A DNA stretch of 64,000 bases from Diospyros lotus (taxonomy: Eukaryota > Streptophyta > Magnoliopsida > Ericales > Ebenaceae): assembly GCF_014633365.1 (NCBI RefSeq), contig NC_068349.1:23078753-23142752 (forward strand), read 5' to 3'. Below, one piece after another: positions 1 to 12,449 of the stretch. Position 1 is the stretch's first letter. Each line of letters begins with the position of its first letter. A model generated the notes under the pieces. The model was given only the letters and a program-made list of their open reading frames with translations. It was not told the origin of the DNA and did no database searches. Made by a program: the position numbers and the translations under genes.

Positions 1-381
1 CCATGATAATTAGTACTTTGTCATTAGCTTCTATCACAGGTCCACTCTACGCATTCCAAATGCGCTTGTACAATTAGAGTAAACGGACTGTTTACTGGCT
101 AAGGCAAGCCATCCTCCATTAGGATCTATTGCACAATGATCTTATCATGATAGAATGCCCAGTTCTATCAAAAGATCAAGAGTTATATTTTCTTGCTTAT
201 TAAGTACCCATGATTCATGCCTAACTGTGAAGAACGACCCATCACATGAATCACTTACTTAATAGCATGGACACCTTTCCAACAATTAAATGCAAATAAT
301 ATATGTGCCATAAACTGAATAAAAGAAACATCATTACCATAAATTAAACAAAACGTGTCTTTAGGGCATACATTTCCAACA
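1..381 (-). mobile_element. Copia-type LTR, 5' portion (cut by window edge)
   Basis: Read on the minus strand this begins TGTTGGAAATGTATGCCC at 381 and runs off the left edge. By eye it is identical over all 381 bases to 42295-42675, the same end of the complete solo LTR at 41189-42675. It interrupts the Athila gag at 381/382. Whether it is a solo LTR or one end of a full element cannot be seen. The Copia assignment rests on the recognisable start of this common plant LTR type, not on coding sequence. Confidence 0.88.
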
Positions 382-1627
382 TCTGGTATGGCTGCTGCTG
401 GTGCACATGTTGATTGGAAGGGCCGCCATATCTGAGGTTCGGATGGTCTCTCCAACCTGGATTGTAGGTGGCTAAGTATGGATCATACTTGTGTTGTGGC
501 TACTGCTAGAAGGGTGGATTGTGCTGCTGGAATGGTCTACCAGGGAAGATGCCAGCAACAGATTCATTATTTTCTTGCAACTGTGGGCATTGGTTTGTTG
601 TATGGGATGGCAAGGAGCAAATGCCATAAAGCTGCTGCTGGGGTTGCTTTCTCTCTAATGCCAACTGCCTGACCATGGAAGCTAATTCCTCAAGCTTGTT
701 TTCCATCCTCTGCTGGTCCATAGTGGCAGCCACATTGACTTCATTGATGGCTTTTGTAGGAGTGTTAATTCTGGTGCCAAACTGCTGGGCATTTTATGCC
801 ATCTTTGATATCAGCTCTTGTGCAGCTGCTGGGGTCTTCTCTGCCAAGGCTCCTCCACTTGCAGCATCTACCAAGTACCTGTCCATAGGGATTAGACCTT
901 CATAGAAATATTGAACTAGGAGTTGGTCACTTATCTGATGGTGAGGACAGCTGGAACACAACTTCTTGAATCTCTCCCAGTACTCATGTAGAGTCTCACC
1001 ACTTATCTGCCTTATACCACAAATTTCCTTCCTTATTGATGCTGTTCTGGAGGCTGGAAATAATTTTTCCAAGAAGATCCTTTTCAATCCATCCCAGCTG
1101 GTAATAGCAGCTGGTGGCAGGTAATACAACCAATCCTTGGCTGATCCATCAAGTGAGAATGGAAAGGCTCTTAGCTTGATTTGCTCTTCATCTACTCCTT
1201 GTGGCCGCATGGTTGAGCAAACAACATGAAATTCTTTTAGATGCTTGTGCGGATCCTCTCCTGCAAGACCATGAAACTTGGGCAACAGATGGATCAGTCC
1301 AGATTTGAGTTTAAAGTTAGCATCCAACTATGGGTATTGAATACATAAGGGCTGGTAATGCACATCAGGTGTAGCCAGCTCTCTAATGGTTCTACCATCC
1401 AAATGACCATGATTTGCATTATTGCCATTACCATTATTTCCATTACCATTATTTCCATTACCATTATCTGCCATATTGATGAATTCTGGAATAGGTTCGG
1501 ATGAAGTATTAGAAGCACTGTTAGGGTCAATCCTATCCCGAGACTTAAGCTCTCTAGCTTGCCTTCTAAGAGTGGTCTCTAATTCAAGATCCAAATCAAG
1601 TAATTTTTCCTTAGAGGACCTGGTCAT
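382..1627 (-). pseudogene. gag: Athila-type gag, truncated and with stops
   Basis: This is the structural capsid-like polyprotein that packages element RNA. The likely start is the Met at 1627 (MTRSSKEK...). An Asn/Gly-rich stretch (NGNGN repeats) follows, then the signature RTIRELATPDVHYQPLCIQYP and, after a stop at about 1328, the conserved core (1327-794) with FHGLAGEDPHKHLKEFHVVC and CPHHQISDQLLVQYFYEGL. A second stop follows ELISKMA. Downstream is a zinc-knuckle remnant, YGICSLPSHTTNQCP, where the first Cys appears to be replaced. More stops follow PPF, then YNPGWRDHPNLRYGG, and the reading ends at the Copia LTR boundary at 381. At least four in-frame stops and the insertion make it non-functional. 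Lineage is inferred from recognised motifs. Confidence 0.9.
1425..1469 (-). repeat. 15-bp tandem repeat inside Athila gag (3 units)
   Basis: Three copies of CCATTACCATTATTT on the plus strand encode Asn/Gly-rich pentapeptides in gag. It is probably a replication-slippage repeat. Confidence 0.85.
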
Positions 1628-2904
1628 GCACTTAGAGATCAGCTCAAAAACAGCACACAATATGGCCTATGCATACCAAGAACTCAAAAAGTCAAAAACA
1701 CACAAACACACAAACACAAAAACAGGTCAAACAAGAAGCCCTTAGATGATTTTTTTATGCAATTTTTCACAAAATTTCAACTCTAAAACACTGAGGGACC
1801 TAAAAACACTAAAAACCACACAAAATTAACCACTAAGAAACACAAAATGGCCCAAAAAGTGGTCTAAACGTTGGAATTTGGCCAAACAATGGTCTCCTCA
1901 CTGAAAAGCAGTGACTCTTTATCCCCACAACCCCATTTCTTTGGACACCAAAAATCAGCTCAATCGGAGCAAGTGGAAGGCTGTGAACAGTAACCAGGAA
2001 AACTGATTTTTTCCCTCAAAACCAGCTCCTATTTTTCCTCAGAAACCACCCTATATGCAAGAAAACATCAAGGAAATCATATGGACATGAAATAATATCA
2101 AGTAGGGATGAGAAAGAAGGAGGATAGCACCGGTATCTCGAGCTCAATCCTTAAATATTGCTATCTGTCATGGAGATGGTCAAAACCGCTGTTGAATGGA
2201 AGGCTGCTGTGGGTGATCTCCTTTTGGTTGCAGCTGCTGGTGTCTTCTGCCAAACGAAAAGGGAGATTAGTGGGGAAGGAAAGACAATGTTGAATGGAGT
2301 GTTAAAAGAGAGGAAATAAAAGAAAAATGTGAGAAAGAAAAACGGAATATCCTCTTGGTCAGGTGATCTGCTGTCAGAGGCAGAAAAGTGGGATTCAGCT
2401 TTCTAAAAATGGTTATACTCCTGATCTGCTGCAGGGTTGTCTACTTGCTGTGTGAGCTTGCTTTTCAGTGCCTATCAGAGCACATGAAGACCAGAGAAGG
2501 ACACAAGGTGTGATACTGAAAATCAGAGAAGGACTGCAGGTGTGTTTTTTGCTTTTTCAGTTCCTGTAGGGTTGCTTTTCCAGAAGATCAGGTCGTGCAG
2601 CCCTCTCCAACAGCCACTTCTTTGTTCAAAAATAATACTAGAAACAAGAAAACAGAAAAGGAAAACACACACACACAAAAAGAAGATCGAAAAGGTAAAT
2701 AAGGCTTCTCTGTTGCTGCTTGCTATCAGTTTATCTCAAGAACATAACAGAATTGCTCTTCACCAAGAACACAAAACTGATAACCTTATCAACAACTGAT
2801 AACCTTATCACCAAGAACACAAAAAGAGAAAACACTCAAACAAGAAAACAAAACAAACAGAAAATAGGGTCGGTCCTCTATGTTTTTAGAAGAAAAACTT
2901 GGCT
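1628..2904 (-). other. Athila untranslated leader between PBS and gag
   Basis: This is about 1.3 kb of A/C-rich sequence (plus strand) with only short scattered open frames and no recognisable domain. A long leader upstream of gag is usual for Athila. Nothing else is visible. Confidence 0.75.
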
Positions 2905-2921
2905 CCCCGGCAACGGCGCCA
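2905..2921 (-). other. Primer-binding site, tRNA-Asp type
   Basis: The minus strand reads TGGCGCCGTTGCCGGGG, complementary to the 3' end of plant tRNA-Asp including CCA. It lies six bases inside the LTR end at 2928, as expected for minus-strand DNA priming. It fixes the element orientation. Confidence 0.93.
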
Positions 2922-2927
2922 AAATTC

Positions 2928-4092
2928 TGTCCAGCGATTGTCGAACCACTCCAGAATTAGAGATCTATGTATCTCTTCTCTAGTTTGCAGCAAAGTGCAC
3001 CCTAGGTCATCTCTCACAAGGAGCCTCACTTTCCTCTACGAACAAGAAGAACCAATATAACCAACAGTTTGTTTGGGGGGGTTGTTTTGACAGAAAACTA
3101 ATTAGCAAAACAGAAAGACAAGGATGGATGAAAAATCAGTAAAAGAAATGCAACCGGCTGTGTATTTGTCCCCTCTATGAAATCTTCCTCATCCAATCTA
3201 TAAATCTTAGCTTGTTAGATGTTTTAATCTCTGGATATCAAACTTAAGGTATCCCCAACAACCGTCCAAGGATTAGAATGATTGGAATAACAAAATGAAT
3301 ACAGAAACCTCTTATAAACAAAATGCAACCATTCACTCTCTATTCAACCTATCCAGACCTATGCAAGAACAACCGTTCAAGCGCATAATATTCATTTCCG
3401 AGATGTTATACCAACCGGCTATAACATTCTGTTCTCTTAAGCATTTAACAGAAAATGAAACCATGCAAATTCACACAAACCTGCCATGAACTCCATGCAT
3501 TCACAAATCTGCTCAAACTAAACCAAATGGAAATGAATAAGAAACAAACGACAAACCAGTTTTTTTTGCAGCTCATCTGGGACTCAGATTCCACATGGAT
3601 TCAAGATACACAACCGGTTACAAATGCTCTAGCCTATCATTACAGCAAGGAAGACAAAATGGAACAAAATGAAGAAAACAGAAAAAAATGCTACAACCAC
3701 CAAAAACGGCCAGAGAATCCTCTCTCTTTTCTCTCCCCTCTCTCCTAATATGAGTTCTAAGAGGCCTCAAATACATGGCTAAGAAATGAAGAGCTAGGAA
3801 GGCTAGGGTTGGGCCTAGCCCAACAGAAAATAAGTGAGCCCAAAAACAACAAAATTGAGCAGCCCAAGTCTGCTCCTTGAAAGTGAGCCCAAGCTCCTTT
3901 AGTTGAGCCACTTCTCTAGTCCATCCAACATTCCCTAAAGCCTGGATCCATAGAAGTAAGATAGAAAATAGTGTAAGGATGATTTAAAGCATAATAAAAT
4001 AGAAACAATGAAATATCAGCAAAAATTACTTCAAATGGCCTAATAAGACTGAGGTGAAATGCCAAAATATAGTATAAATATGCATGCTATCA
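2928..4092 (-). mobile_element. Athila 5' LTR
   Basis: On the minus strand it begins TGATAGCATGCATATTT (4092) and ends CGCTGGACA (2928), giving TG...CA ends and 1165 bp. It abuts the tRNA-Asp PBS. It is inserted in the family C LTR, whose sequence resumes at 4093 (compare 28734 onward). Confidence 0.88.
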
Positions 4093-5390
4093 GGGCCATC
4101 CCTTACCTCTTCTTGAATAATTAAATCTTCACTTCAAGAGAGCTTCCAACATCACTTTCTCCCACCTAAAATGGCATTTCAACAAGGCACTTAATTTTTG
4201 CATACAAGCACTCCAAAAATAAAGAGAAGAAAGAATACTTGCCTTGATTTTCTTTATCATCTTCTTTCTTTTCTTCCTTCTTCATTTCTACAAATGGCCA
4301 AAAGGGAGACAAGTCTCCCACACTTGCCTTTTTATACTAGATTTCCCATATTTCAAGAATGCATCCTAGCCATTAGATTTATTTGGTGAGAATAAATCCT
4401 CACCCTCCAAACTAACACAATCCATGGCATTAACTCTTGCTTAAAATCCACCATTGGATCTTTTCTCACTTTACAAGACAACATCTTAGCCATCCAAGGA
4501 AGCACAATCCATGTGCTTTGCTAGGTTTTAATCCTAGCCTTTGATTTAATTTGGAGATTAAATCTCCACCTTCCAATCATTTCTCTTTAAAATCTCTCCA
4601 CCCATTTGGCAATCCATGTCAACTTCCAAGATTTAATGGCAACCCTTGGATCACTTTCCCATTTCAAGAATTAATCTCATCCTTTGAAATATCCTTTCTT
4701 TCCCATTTAAATTAATGGGATTATTTTCTACCATCACATGAGAGACCACTTTGAAAGACATAAATGCTTTCTTTCTATTTAAATAAATCTCATAATTTCC
4801 AAAGCATTAATGGGATACCATTTTCCCATTTTCCTTTTTGATTTATTTAACTCTCATATTTTTCAAGGCATTAATGGTGACCATTTACCATTTTCTTTTG
4901 GATTTTCTTTAATCCATATAATCATGCCTCTCATTAAATGCTTGAAAGACCAATTAACATTTCTTTTGCATTTAATTAATTCACTCAATTATACTTGAAC
5001 CACAAAATGCCAAGTGTCACAACAAGACACTAACCTTGGCTTCCAAGTTTAATCTCATCTCTCTAAGTGGCATTACCACATTAATTCACAACTTAGGAAA
5101 AATATAATTATTCTCCTCAAATAATTTAATATCCACCATTTTCCCTATTTCCAAAATTAAATTTCTTTTATGGAATTAAATTCTAAAATTCCCAAATACT
5201 CTTTGTGAATTTATTAATCCCTTATCTCCACATAATTACAAAATTGGGATTTAATTCACCTACTCACCTAATTCCACATAGGAATTATTTCCAATTTATC
5301 AAAATACCCTTTTATTGGATTTCACTATCCAAATTACCAAAATACCCTTTCTTTCTCATTCTTTTAACACCGATAACACCGGGTGTTACA
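4093..5390 (-). mobile_element. Family C LTR fragment (C1)
   Basis: It ends on the plus strand with ACACCGGGTGTTACA at 5390, the same terminus as the complete family C solo LTR at 30033. The sequence from 4093 (ATCCCTTACCTC, AAGAGAGCTTCC) matches the interior of that copy from about 28737. The left part was displaced by the Athila insertion and lies outside the window. It is inserted in the Tat element just after the integrase C-terminus. A minus-strand TATA-like TATAAAAAGG at 4336-4327 agrees with minus orientation. No coding capacity is seen. Confidence 0.85.
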
Positions 5391-5843
5391 TCCACTGTCC
5401 CATTTAGGACTTATATTATTGTAGATATTTTCTCAGGTACATCGTTCGTATATAACTTTAAATAATTCAAATTCCATGTTTTCTCCATGGTGTCCCCCGA
5501 AAGAGTTTGTAAAATGTAAGTGTTGAGACCAATCAACTTTAGAATGCGGTATGGCCCTTCCCAATTTTCTCGTAACTTTCCATCATCCCTTAGCGCGTTG
5601 GTTACAACAGATCTTCAAAGTATCAAATCTCCTTATTTCATGGGTCTATTCTTTACCCAAGAATTGAAATAACTGGTGACTCTTCTTTGATATGCAGCTA
5701 TCTTCATGGCAGTGTTATCCCTCAGCTCTTCAATAAGATCCAAATTCTCTCGCAGTGCTTCAGAATTCCTCGCACCATCCTCTTCCTCATATGTCATCAG
5801 TCTTAGGGACTTAACTGAAATTTCAATGGGAATTAAGGCCTCT
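5391..5843 (-). pseudogene. Tat integrase C-terminal end
   Basis: Minus-strand translation gives ALIPIEISVKSLR, then LRENLDLIEELRDNTAMKIA and YFNSWVKNRPMK, followed by a stop. After the stop come GDLIL and NWEGPYRILKLIG, the GPY/F-type module at the end of Ty3 integrases, then TWNLNYLKLY. The N-terminal continuation (ATRETPFNLVYGTE) lies at 7180-7141, across the solo LTR at 5844-7135. At least two stops are present. The module normally helps target integration. Here it is a relic ending at the C1 LTR insertion. Confidence 0.88.
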
Positions 5844-7135
5844 TGATCGATGCTGTCGAACAACGATAGATTAGATGAAATATAGATTCGAATTTGCAAG
5901 AAGGGTGCAACCCAAAGTCGTCTCCCAACGAACCTCAAACGGATCTGTCAAAACAAGACTAAACGAGGGGGGTTGTGATGAAAACCGAAATATAAACGTT
6001 CAAGAATGAAACAACGATGAAGTAAAACGTAACCCGCTACAAACCCTACCTCCTTACCACGGTTATCCTCGTCTCATTTATAAAAACAATCTGCTTTGGT
6101 TTGATTTTCTTTTGATTTGAAAAACTCTTCTACAATCGTAAAAGATTAAATTCAATCGAGCAATCGCTCATACAAATATACTGTTTCTTTCTAATCAAAG
6201 CCTCAACCGAGTACGTCAATTAAAACCATCCAAAGATCATGCATGCATTCACACAATCGCATAAAAGAAACATACATAAACTTAGAGAAGGAAAGAAACA
6301 GAATATCAATTAAAACATGAAAATCGAGTTCCAAACCGGATTTGACAATATGACCGAGACTCAAACCGGGCAAGGGGTACGAGAATGTAGCGAATCACAA
6401 GCAAATTAGCCTTCCATCTTCTTGGTTGAAATCATGATAAATATCCCAAAATCGGCCCCCCTCAATGCCTCTTAGCTAGCTCTTATTTATAGGGTTTTGG
6501 AAAAGAAAACCTAGGCTAAATGGGCTTAGGGAGGAAACCCTAGGTTACCGCAAATTCACAGCCAATTTAGAATAGGATAAAGTGCATTATGGGCTTCATC
6601 CCTTCATCAAAATTGTATATAAGGAAGAGTAGATGAATTTGGGCTTTTAAATCACTTGATTTGGATATCGGACGCCCAAGTTATGGCCTTTTAAAGATTC
6701 AGCATCTGTGCAGCTTTCCTAATTTGACCCAACTTTCCGGTCCCGACTTTGAAGCGATGTTTGGAGGCCCAAACGAACTTGGATTTGGACAAACCATACC
6801 ATTACAAAAAGTCAAAGAAGTCCTCTACAATATCTCTGAAGACATCATTCACATTCTAGGATTGTAACTTGGCTAAAAACTTGAAAGAAGCATAGAAGGT
6901 CAAGTCTGTCAGCACACTTTTGCTTCTTTGTCTCCAATCTCCTTGTTTCCCTTCTTGCCATCAAAATTCCTCATGACCCAAGAAGCCCTAATCTGTTCAA
7001 AATAAGAAAAAATAGTGTGAAACCCAATTCCTATAAAATAAAATAAAACAAAATCAAGATGAATAAAATGACACGACTAACGTGCAAAAAGACTAAATAT
7101 AAGGGCTAAATAATATGAAAATATGCGCTCTATCA
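5844..7135 (-). mobile_element. Solo LTR, Athila-like
   Basis: This 1292-bp unit starts TGATCGATGCTGTCG and ends GCGCTCTATCA on the plus strand. The minus strand begins TGATAGAGCGCATATTTTC, similar in style to the LTRs at 2928-4092 and 61022-62558. It is flanked by a perfect TSD, CCTCT, at 5839-5843 and 7136-7140, and it splits the integrase reading exactly. A minus-strand TATAAATAAG near 6491-6482 is a likely promoter element. No coding sequence. Confidence 0.94.
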
Positions 7136-7140
7136 CCTCT

Positions 7141-7180
7141 GTCCCATATACCAGATTGAACGGAGTTTCTCTAGTAGCAA
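7141..7180 (-). pseudogene. Tat integrase fragment between two insertions
   Basis: The minus strand encodes about 13 residues (ATRETPFNLVYG), which join in sense to ALIPIEI at 5843 once the solo LTR is disregarded. Upstream integrase sequence, including the catalytic core, is absent, because the next recognisable Tat sequence is at 14195. Confidence 0.8.
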
Positions 7181-7753
7181 TGTAATACCCGGTATTACAT
7201 GGTATTGAAAATAAATAAATTTGGATTATTTTGTCAGGACCTCAGGTGATCCAGAAAGCCCAAGGGTTAATCTTGATAAATTAATTAATAAAATTATCGA
7301 ATTGATGGCAGGGAATGCCTCGGGACTTGGATATTCAGGGAAGAGAGCAAAATATTGATGAGAGTCTCGAAATGAGGATAGTGAAGCTGGAAGCGGTCTG
7401 ACTGGGAATAATTTTCAAAACAAATTCTATATAAGCCCGAGTGGGTGCCATTACCGAATGGTTACAGGGGACCTCTTGGAAGTTGAGGGGACCCTAGGGG
7501 TGGTGCGGTTTTCTGAGTAAGGCAACCCTTAAGTGTTTTCGGGTCGAATAAAGGTCCCGTGCAGGCGCAGGGACAAGGTCGGTATTCCTGAGTAGCGGTC
7601 GGTTATTAATTTTTGATAAATCAAGATGTGGTGTAGCTTGGTGGTATAATTTAAAGCCTTGGGAGGGTCCAAGTGTAATTTTAGAAAATTCCCAAGTGCA
7701 ATTTATATATTCTTAAATGGAATATAGAGAAATAGGGGCATTAATATGCAATT

Positions 7754-7776
7754 TATATATATATATCGATATATAT
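7754..7776 (+). promoter_or_regulatory. TATA-rich candidate promoter of element G LTR
   Basis: A run of TATATATATATATCGATATATA sits about 570 bp into the LTR, in the position expected for the U3 promoter. It is also a simple repeat, so the assignment is tentative. Confidence 0.5.
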
Positions 7777-7861
7777 GCAGGTGAGTGAGTGCTGTGAACA
7801 TTTCAAATTTTGAAACCAAAACAGAGAGTGGGAAATAGAGAGCTCGGGAAGGAGGAGCCGA

Positions 7862-7932
7862 GTGCGAGAGAGAGAGAGATTGCGAGAGATAGAGAGAGAG
7901 CTCGCGGGAAAGAGTGAGAGAGAGAGAGAGCA
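7862..7932. repeat. GA-rich simple repeat
   Basis: Interrupted (GA)n tract within the element G LTR, just downstream of the TATA-rich region. In plants such tracts can be transcript-leader or GAGA-type regulatory sequence. Nothing more can be claimed. Confidence 0.85.
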
Positions 7933-9858
7933 GGATGGCCGAACAGCCATGGCGACTAAGGTGTTGAGTGAAGCTGGAGCAGCTGATGGCGGCAGTTTTG
8001 GAGGCCTGAAGAAGCTGCAGCGGCGTCAATGGAAGGTAAGGTGGCCAGCGATGGCTGCTGTAGCAGCAGAGGCCGAGGACGGCCATGGAAGCTGCAGCTC
8101 GCAAGCAGCGTGCGGGCATGGGAGAAACCATCAATGGCACTAGGCGGAGCAGCAGCGGCTAAGGCGCGGGTAGCCGGTGGTTGTGCGGCTGTTGGAGGCG
8201 ATCGACGAGCAAGCGAGTGGCCATGAGCTTCATCGATCAACAATGGCAGCAACGTAGAAGGGAGATCGATGCTCGCAGCTGGCTCGCGGCGATTTGGGGC
8301 GGTGCGAAGCGGTCGGTGGTGGCGCCATCAGGCGATGGCGGTCGACGGGAAAGCGAGGCAGCCATCGGAGCAAGCAGTAGGCGAGGCTGGCCGCGCGCAG
8401 GCGCAAGGAAGAAAAAGCAATGCGCGCGCGGGAAGATCCAAGGAAGAAGATGAACAGGGGAATGGAGGAAAGATAAAGAGAAAAAGAAAAAGAAAATAAA
8501 AGAAAATAATGGAAATTCTGGAAAATAAGGAAAAAATGGAGAAAAATGCCAGAAAATTCCAGAAAAATAAGAGAAAGTTCTGGAAATTAAATTGGGGCTT
8601 GAGGAGCGGGTCGGAAGCTCGAAAGTGAGATTTTTGGGCGCAAATGGCAGCTCGGGAGGCAACGTCGGTGTGGGCGTTTTCGAATTTCTCTCCAAATGAG
8701 TCGAGGTAAATTAATATTTTCTTCTCCAGTTATTTGCATTAAGCGAGTTAATGTAAAATAGTTAATTGTTGGATTAAACCCTATGTCGGGGTTGTTTGGA
8801 AAATTGTTGATGGATGGTTTTAATGGTGTGTGTGACGAAGTTGAGGGCATTGGTTTAATGCTGGATGTTGATAGAGTTGCGTTTGTGTGTATTTGTATCT
8901 AGGTTCAACCGGGGAGGCGGTGATCCTAGAAGAGCTCGGAGTTCGGGCTGGAGTTCGTGCCGAGGCAGAGTTGAGGCTTCGAGCCAAGTAAGGGATGACC
9001 CCATGTGGAGGTGGCCTTGCAAGTTGGTAAATATGTTTGATAATATTTTTATGTTGCATTGGCATGTAGTGGTTATATCTTGTGTGATGCAAGATCTAGT
9101 GAACCTATGGCCGTAGGAAGGACTAGTGTTGTGGGGGCTGATAGGTTGATGCCTCAAACCTTAGTGGGTTGTGAGGATGCGTGGGCCTAGCCTCATTTGC
9201 ATGCATTGGCATACATAAACATGGTTATATTCATATTTACATGCATTGCACCCTTACTGAGTCTTTATGACTCATGAGGTTTCACCTCATGTGTAGATGT
9301 TGCAAGTCCAGATGCAAGCAAGGATGGCGCCGGGAGGTTGTTGTGGCAACTAGCAGTGTTGCCCGAGTTGTGTACTTTTATTATATCTTGTATATAGCCA
9401 TGTGGTGTTGTGTATGTATACCCTGGAGAGTAAATGTATTCAATTATTGTAATCATCTTAATGTGATAAATGATTGTGAGATTGTTTGTTATATATGGCT
9501 TAGTTGGAGAAGCCGAGTTTCAGACCGAGTAAAGATCAGCGAGGTATGTTCTCATAAATCCACAATTCTTAGCGAAGTGTTTGTTATGCTAGATTTGTGC
9601 CTGGGTCACCTCTGGCTTGCTATGAGGCGAGCTGAAGAGAGGTGAAGCTCACTTGGGTTTTCGGTCTCGGTCCGCAGAGTTTTTCTTGTTTGAGTTGGAC
9701 CGATTCCTGAGTGGAGCGAAAGGAAGGACGAAGCCTAGTTCCCACCTAGGGCGTTTCCTGTTGAAACATAGTCCAACCCTTCAGTTGTGGTTCGTTGGGT
9801 GAGTAATCCAGTCGATTACTTACCAGTGGCGCCCGTAAGTGGGAGCGGGTCGTTACAG

Positions 9859-9871
9859 TTGGTATCAGAGC
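9859..9871 (+). other. Primer-binding site, initiator tRNA-Met type
   Basis: TTGGTATCAGAGC lies one base after the LTR end at 9857. TGGTATCAGAGC is the standard initiator-Met PBS of many plant Copia and chromovirus elements. Confidence 0.92.
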
Positions 9872-11215
9872 ATGGCTAGCTATATGAGTGGGGAAGGCTA
9901 GCGTGCTGGAATGTTATGTATGGTCAATCAAGTAATTGATGTGAGTGATTGCCAGAGTTTGGAGTCGAGGATGTCTTGCATGATTTGGATGTAAGTCGGA
10001 ATGTCCTAGCTGCTAAGTTGGGGTCGAGAACGATTGGTTTGAAATTTTGAGATTTCAATATAAGGTTGAATCAATGGCCTCGAAAGTAAGGACCCATGGT
10101 TTAAAGACCCTAAGGATTGGGTCAAAGTGTTGAGGTTTGTGATGGTGTGCTTGGATATTCCTGTTATAGGAATAAGAGAATATCATGGGTCGAGATGATA
10201 TACCCGTAAGTGGTATACGGGTCGGGGCAATGAGGAACTGAAAACCCAAGTGTGGGAGTTGGTGTCACGAAAACTCGAATGTGGCATTTCGGGGATATGA
10301 AGTGTTTTAAGGATGGGGATTCCTTGAGATTGAGCTGTTAAGGCTCGTGTGGGGACACGAAGCCGAGTCATGACTAGTCCGGGAAGGGATTAGTGGAGCG
10401 TCCCTATGTCAGAAATTTACAGAGCGTGTTCGAGGGAATAGAGTTGCCCTTGGAAGTGGCACAGTAAGGCTTGTGCGCTTGAGATAGAGTGAGCTAAAGT
10501 GGAAGTTAACTCGGGACTCAAGGAGATGAGACATTAGTGAGGCTCGATGGGGAGTGTGCATGTAATGCATTTGTATGTCATGGCCCGTGAAGGCATGACA
10601 TAAGTAGAATCCGGAAGGTCTCTGCGGGGAGTCAGGATGCTAGATGTATGTGATGCGATGTGATCGTATTGTTATAATGATCCCAGAGGGGATGTGCCTA
10701 GGGTATGAGTGGACAATAATTGGTTTCATAGTGAGACGAGGTCTATCCTTGGGAATGATAGATGAGTGGCAAGTGGACCCTAACGGGTGTTTGTATGAGA
10801 TGGAAATCCCAAGTGGGTCGAGCTGGAATCCAGGGGAATCCAGTTTTGGGATTAAGGAGTTGGGCATACGTTGATATGCGTGTGGGAGCCATTGGATTAG
10901 AAGTCCTAGTTGTGAAATGCCAAGTGACCGTTCATGTGATTGATGGATGAGGGGCTAATCAAAACTCTCGTTATGATGCTTGGGGTCTGGTGGGACGCCT
11001 AAGGTCGGGAGATGCGAGGTGAATAGACCCTCATTGTGATGCTTGGGGTCAGGATGACGCCTAAGGTCACGAGACCCTTGAAGGGCGACGCGGAGGTCAC
11101 CCAATGAAGGGTAAGAATGGGTGTGTGTGGTCCAAGGGCGATGAGTGTGTGGCAACAGGACATCCATAGGCTATGAGGGCAATGGAAATGCCAACTTCGG
11201 ATGCCAAGGGGACAA
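9872..11215 (+). other. Element G internal region, no coding domain seen
   Basis: 1.3 kb of moderately G-rich sequence. All open frames are short (76 codons or fewer) and none shows a gag, zinc-knuckle, protease or RT motif on either strand. A two-unit repeat lies at 10972-11072. The segment ends at the Copia LTR insertion. Confidence 0.7.
10972..11072 (+). repeat. Two-unit direct repeat in element G
   Basis: The phrase GATGCTTGGGGTC...GACGCCTAAGGTC occurs twice about 64 bases apart, with a few mismatches. Confidence 0.75.
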
Positions 11216-12449
11216 TGTTAGTGTAGGTGCTCTAGACCCAATCAGATTAGGCATGTTGTACACTGACAATTGTAATCATGTTTATTATTTGAATAAGGAG
11301 TTGTTCAAATTTACAAGAAGTCATTCTATTAGTTTCTTGTTATTATTGTAATAACCGAATGAAACTAGATAGAAGTCCATATGATGTATACTATGAATAA
11401 TCTATAAAGATGTGAGATGATGCATCACAGTTTCTAGACATCATTAAATGTCCCAAGTCGTAGCAATGTCAAGAATGGACATTGACAATTGCGGTAAGAC
11501 TTGTATGTGCTATGTTTTTGCTATGTGATAGCAATGGGGGTCTCACACCCATAGGCATGGGGATGCCTAGACAAGTACATAGGTGACCAATGTTGTAGAA
11601 CGTGTCACTAGACATGACTCGCCATGAGAATCCATTTTGGTTATATGTTGATGGAATTCTCATACGAGATGGGTGTAACTAATCCTTGCACCTGAGGTTA
11701 TCACGGTCATCTCATAAGAAGACCGATATGCTTTGACATCGTTTCGATGGGCCTAGACAAAGGTTGCACGTGGGCGATCGTTGGGTATATCGTGAGGTTT
11801 ATGGAGATGGGTGCATAGCCAAGATAGGACTCGTCTATCCCTTGATAGAGGATGATATATCTAAGAAGCCTTCAGTGGATATTCACTTTAAATTCATGGC
11901 CATGGTGAAAGAGATCAATGAGGAGTTATTGATTTACTTTCTAATTAAGTGAAAATATCCAGAAGACCGAAGAAAACTCACGTGATCGTTATCAAGCAAC
12001 ACATCGCCATACTTGAGATCACATAAGATACATTGAGGAGAGGATCGAATTACACGGTAACCATGCTCGTGAAAGGTTATTTGCGGATTATGAATTCTTC
12101 TGAATAATTGGGTAGGCATGATGCCTTGCTAGAGGCCAATCTTGTCTTATGTGTTTGTACCGACACATTGCCAACATATTCGAAAGCCTAATGAGCCATA
12201 CGCAATATGCATGGTCCCTGGCTTAAACCAGGAGAGTGGACGTATGGTTAAGTGGGACACTTCGGCAAGAAGTTGTGCCGTCGTAGGTTCTCACGGAAAA
12301 AAAACAAATAGACGTAATGACGTCAATATGGCGAGGGGTCGTCATAATGGAAAAAGTTTCCTAAAATGGCAATTGATTAAATTAGGAAGGAGTTTCTAAT
12401 TTAATAATTTTCTATTTATTGGAGTGACAAATAGGAAATAAAATATATT

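Larger units (their letters stand above)
382..4092 (-). mobile_element. Athila-type Ty3/gypsy element, 5' part
   Basis: In minus orientation the order is LTR (4092-2928), PBS for tRNA-Asp (2921-2905), a leader of about 1.3 kb and a broken gag (1627-382). The gag resembles plant Athila gag, and the tRNA-Asp primer site is typical of Athila. The rest of the element (pol, 3' LTR) would lie left of the window, beyond the Copia insertion. It is inserted in a family C LTR: the right flank GGGCC (4093-4097) is the presumed TSD, whose partner is outside the window. Confidence 0.88.
7181..9857 (+). mobile_element. Element G 5' LTR
   Basis: It starts TGTAATACCCGG and ends GCGGGTCGTTACA, directly followed by the PBS at 9859. 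The ends are imperfect inverted repeats of the TGTAAYRCCC type seen in most LTRs in this window. A TA-rich TATA region lies at 7754-7776 and a GA-rich tract at 7862-7932. Open frames of up to 152 codons in the GC-rich middle (8237-8695) overlap on both strands, match nothing I know and are treated as chance. Confidence 0.87.

Noticed and set aside
2905..2921. tRNA-Asp gene
   Set aside because: Only the 3' 17 bases match, in antisense, next to an LTR end: this is a primer-binding site. The same applies to 9859-9871, 20953-20969 and 52140-52153.
5205..5465. 86-codon plus-strand frame at the C1/Tat junction
   Set aside because: It crosses the LTR boundary at 5390 and is antisense to the Tat integrase; no domain.
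8237..8695. 152-codon minus-strand frame, and overlapping plus-strand frames at 7862-8499
   Set aside because: It lies in the GC-rich part of the element G LTR, with long frames on both strands and low-complexity composition (Ser/Pro/Phe or Arg/Ala). No recognised domain; treated as chance.
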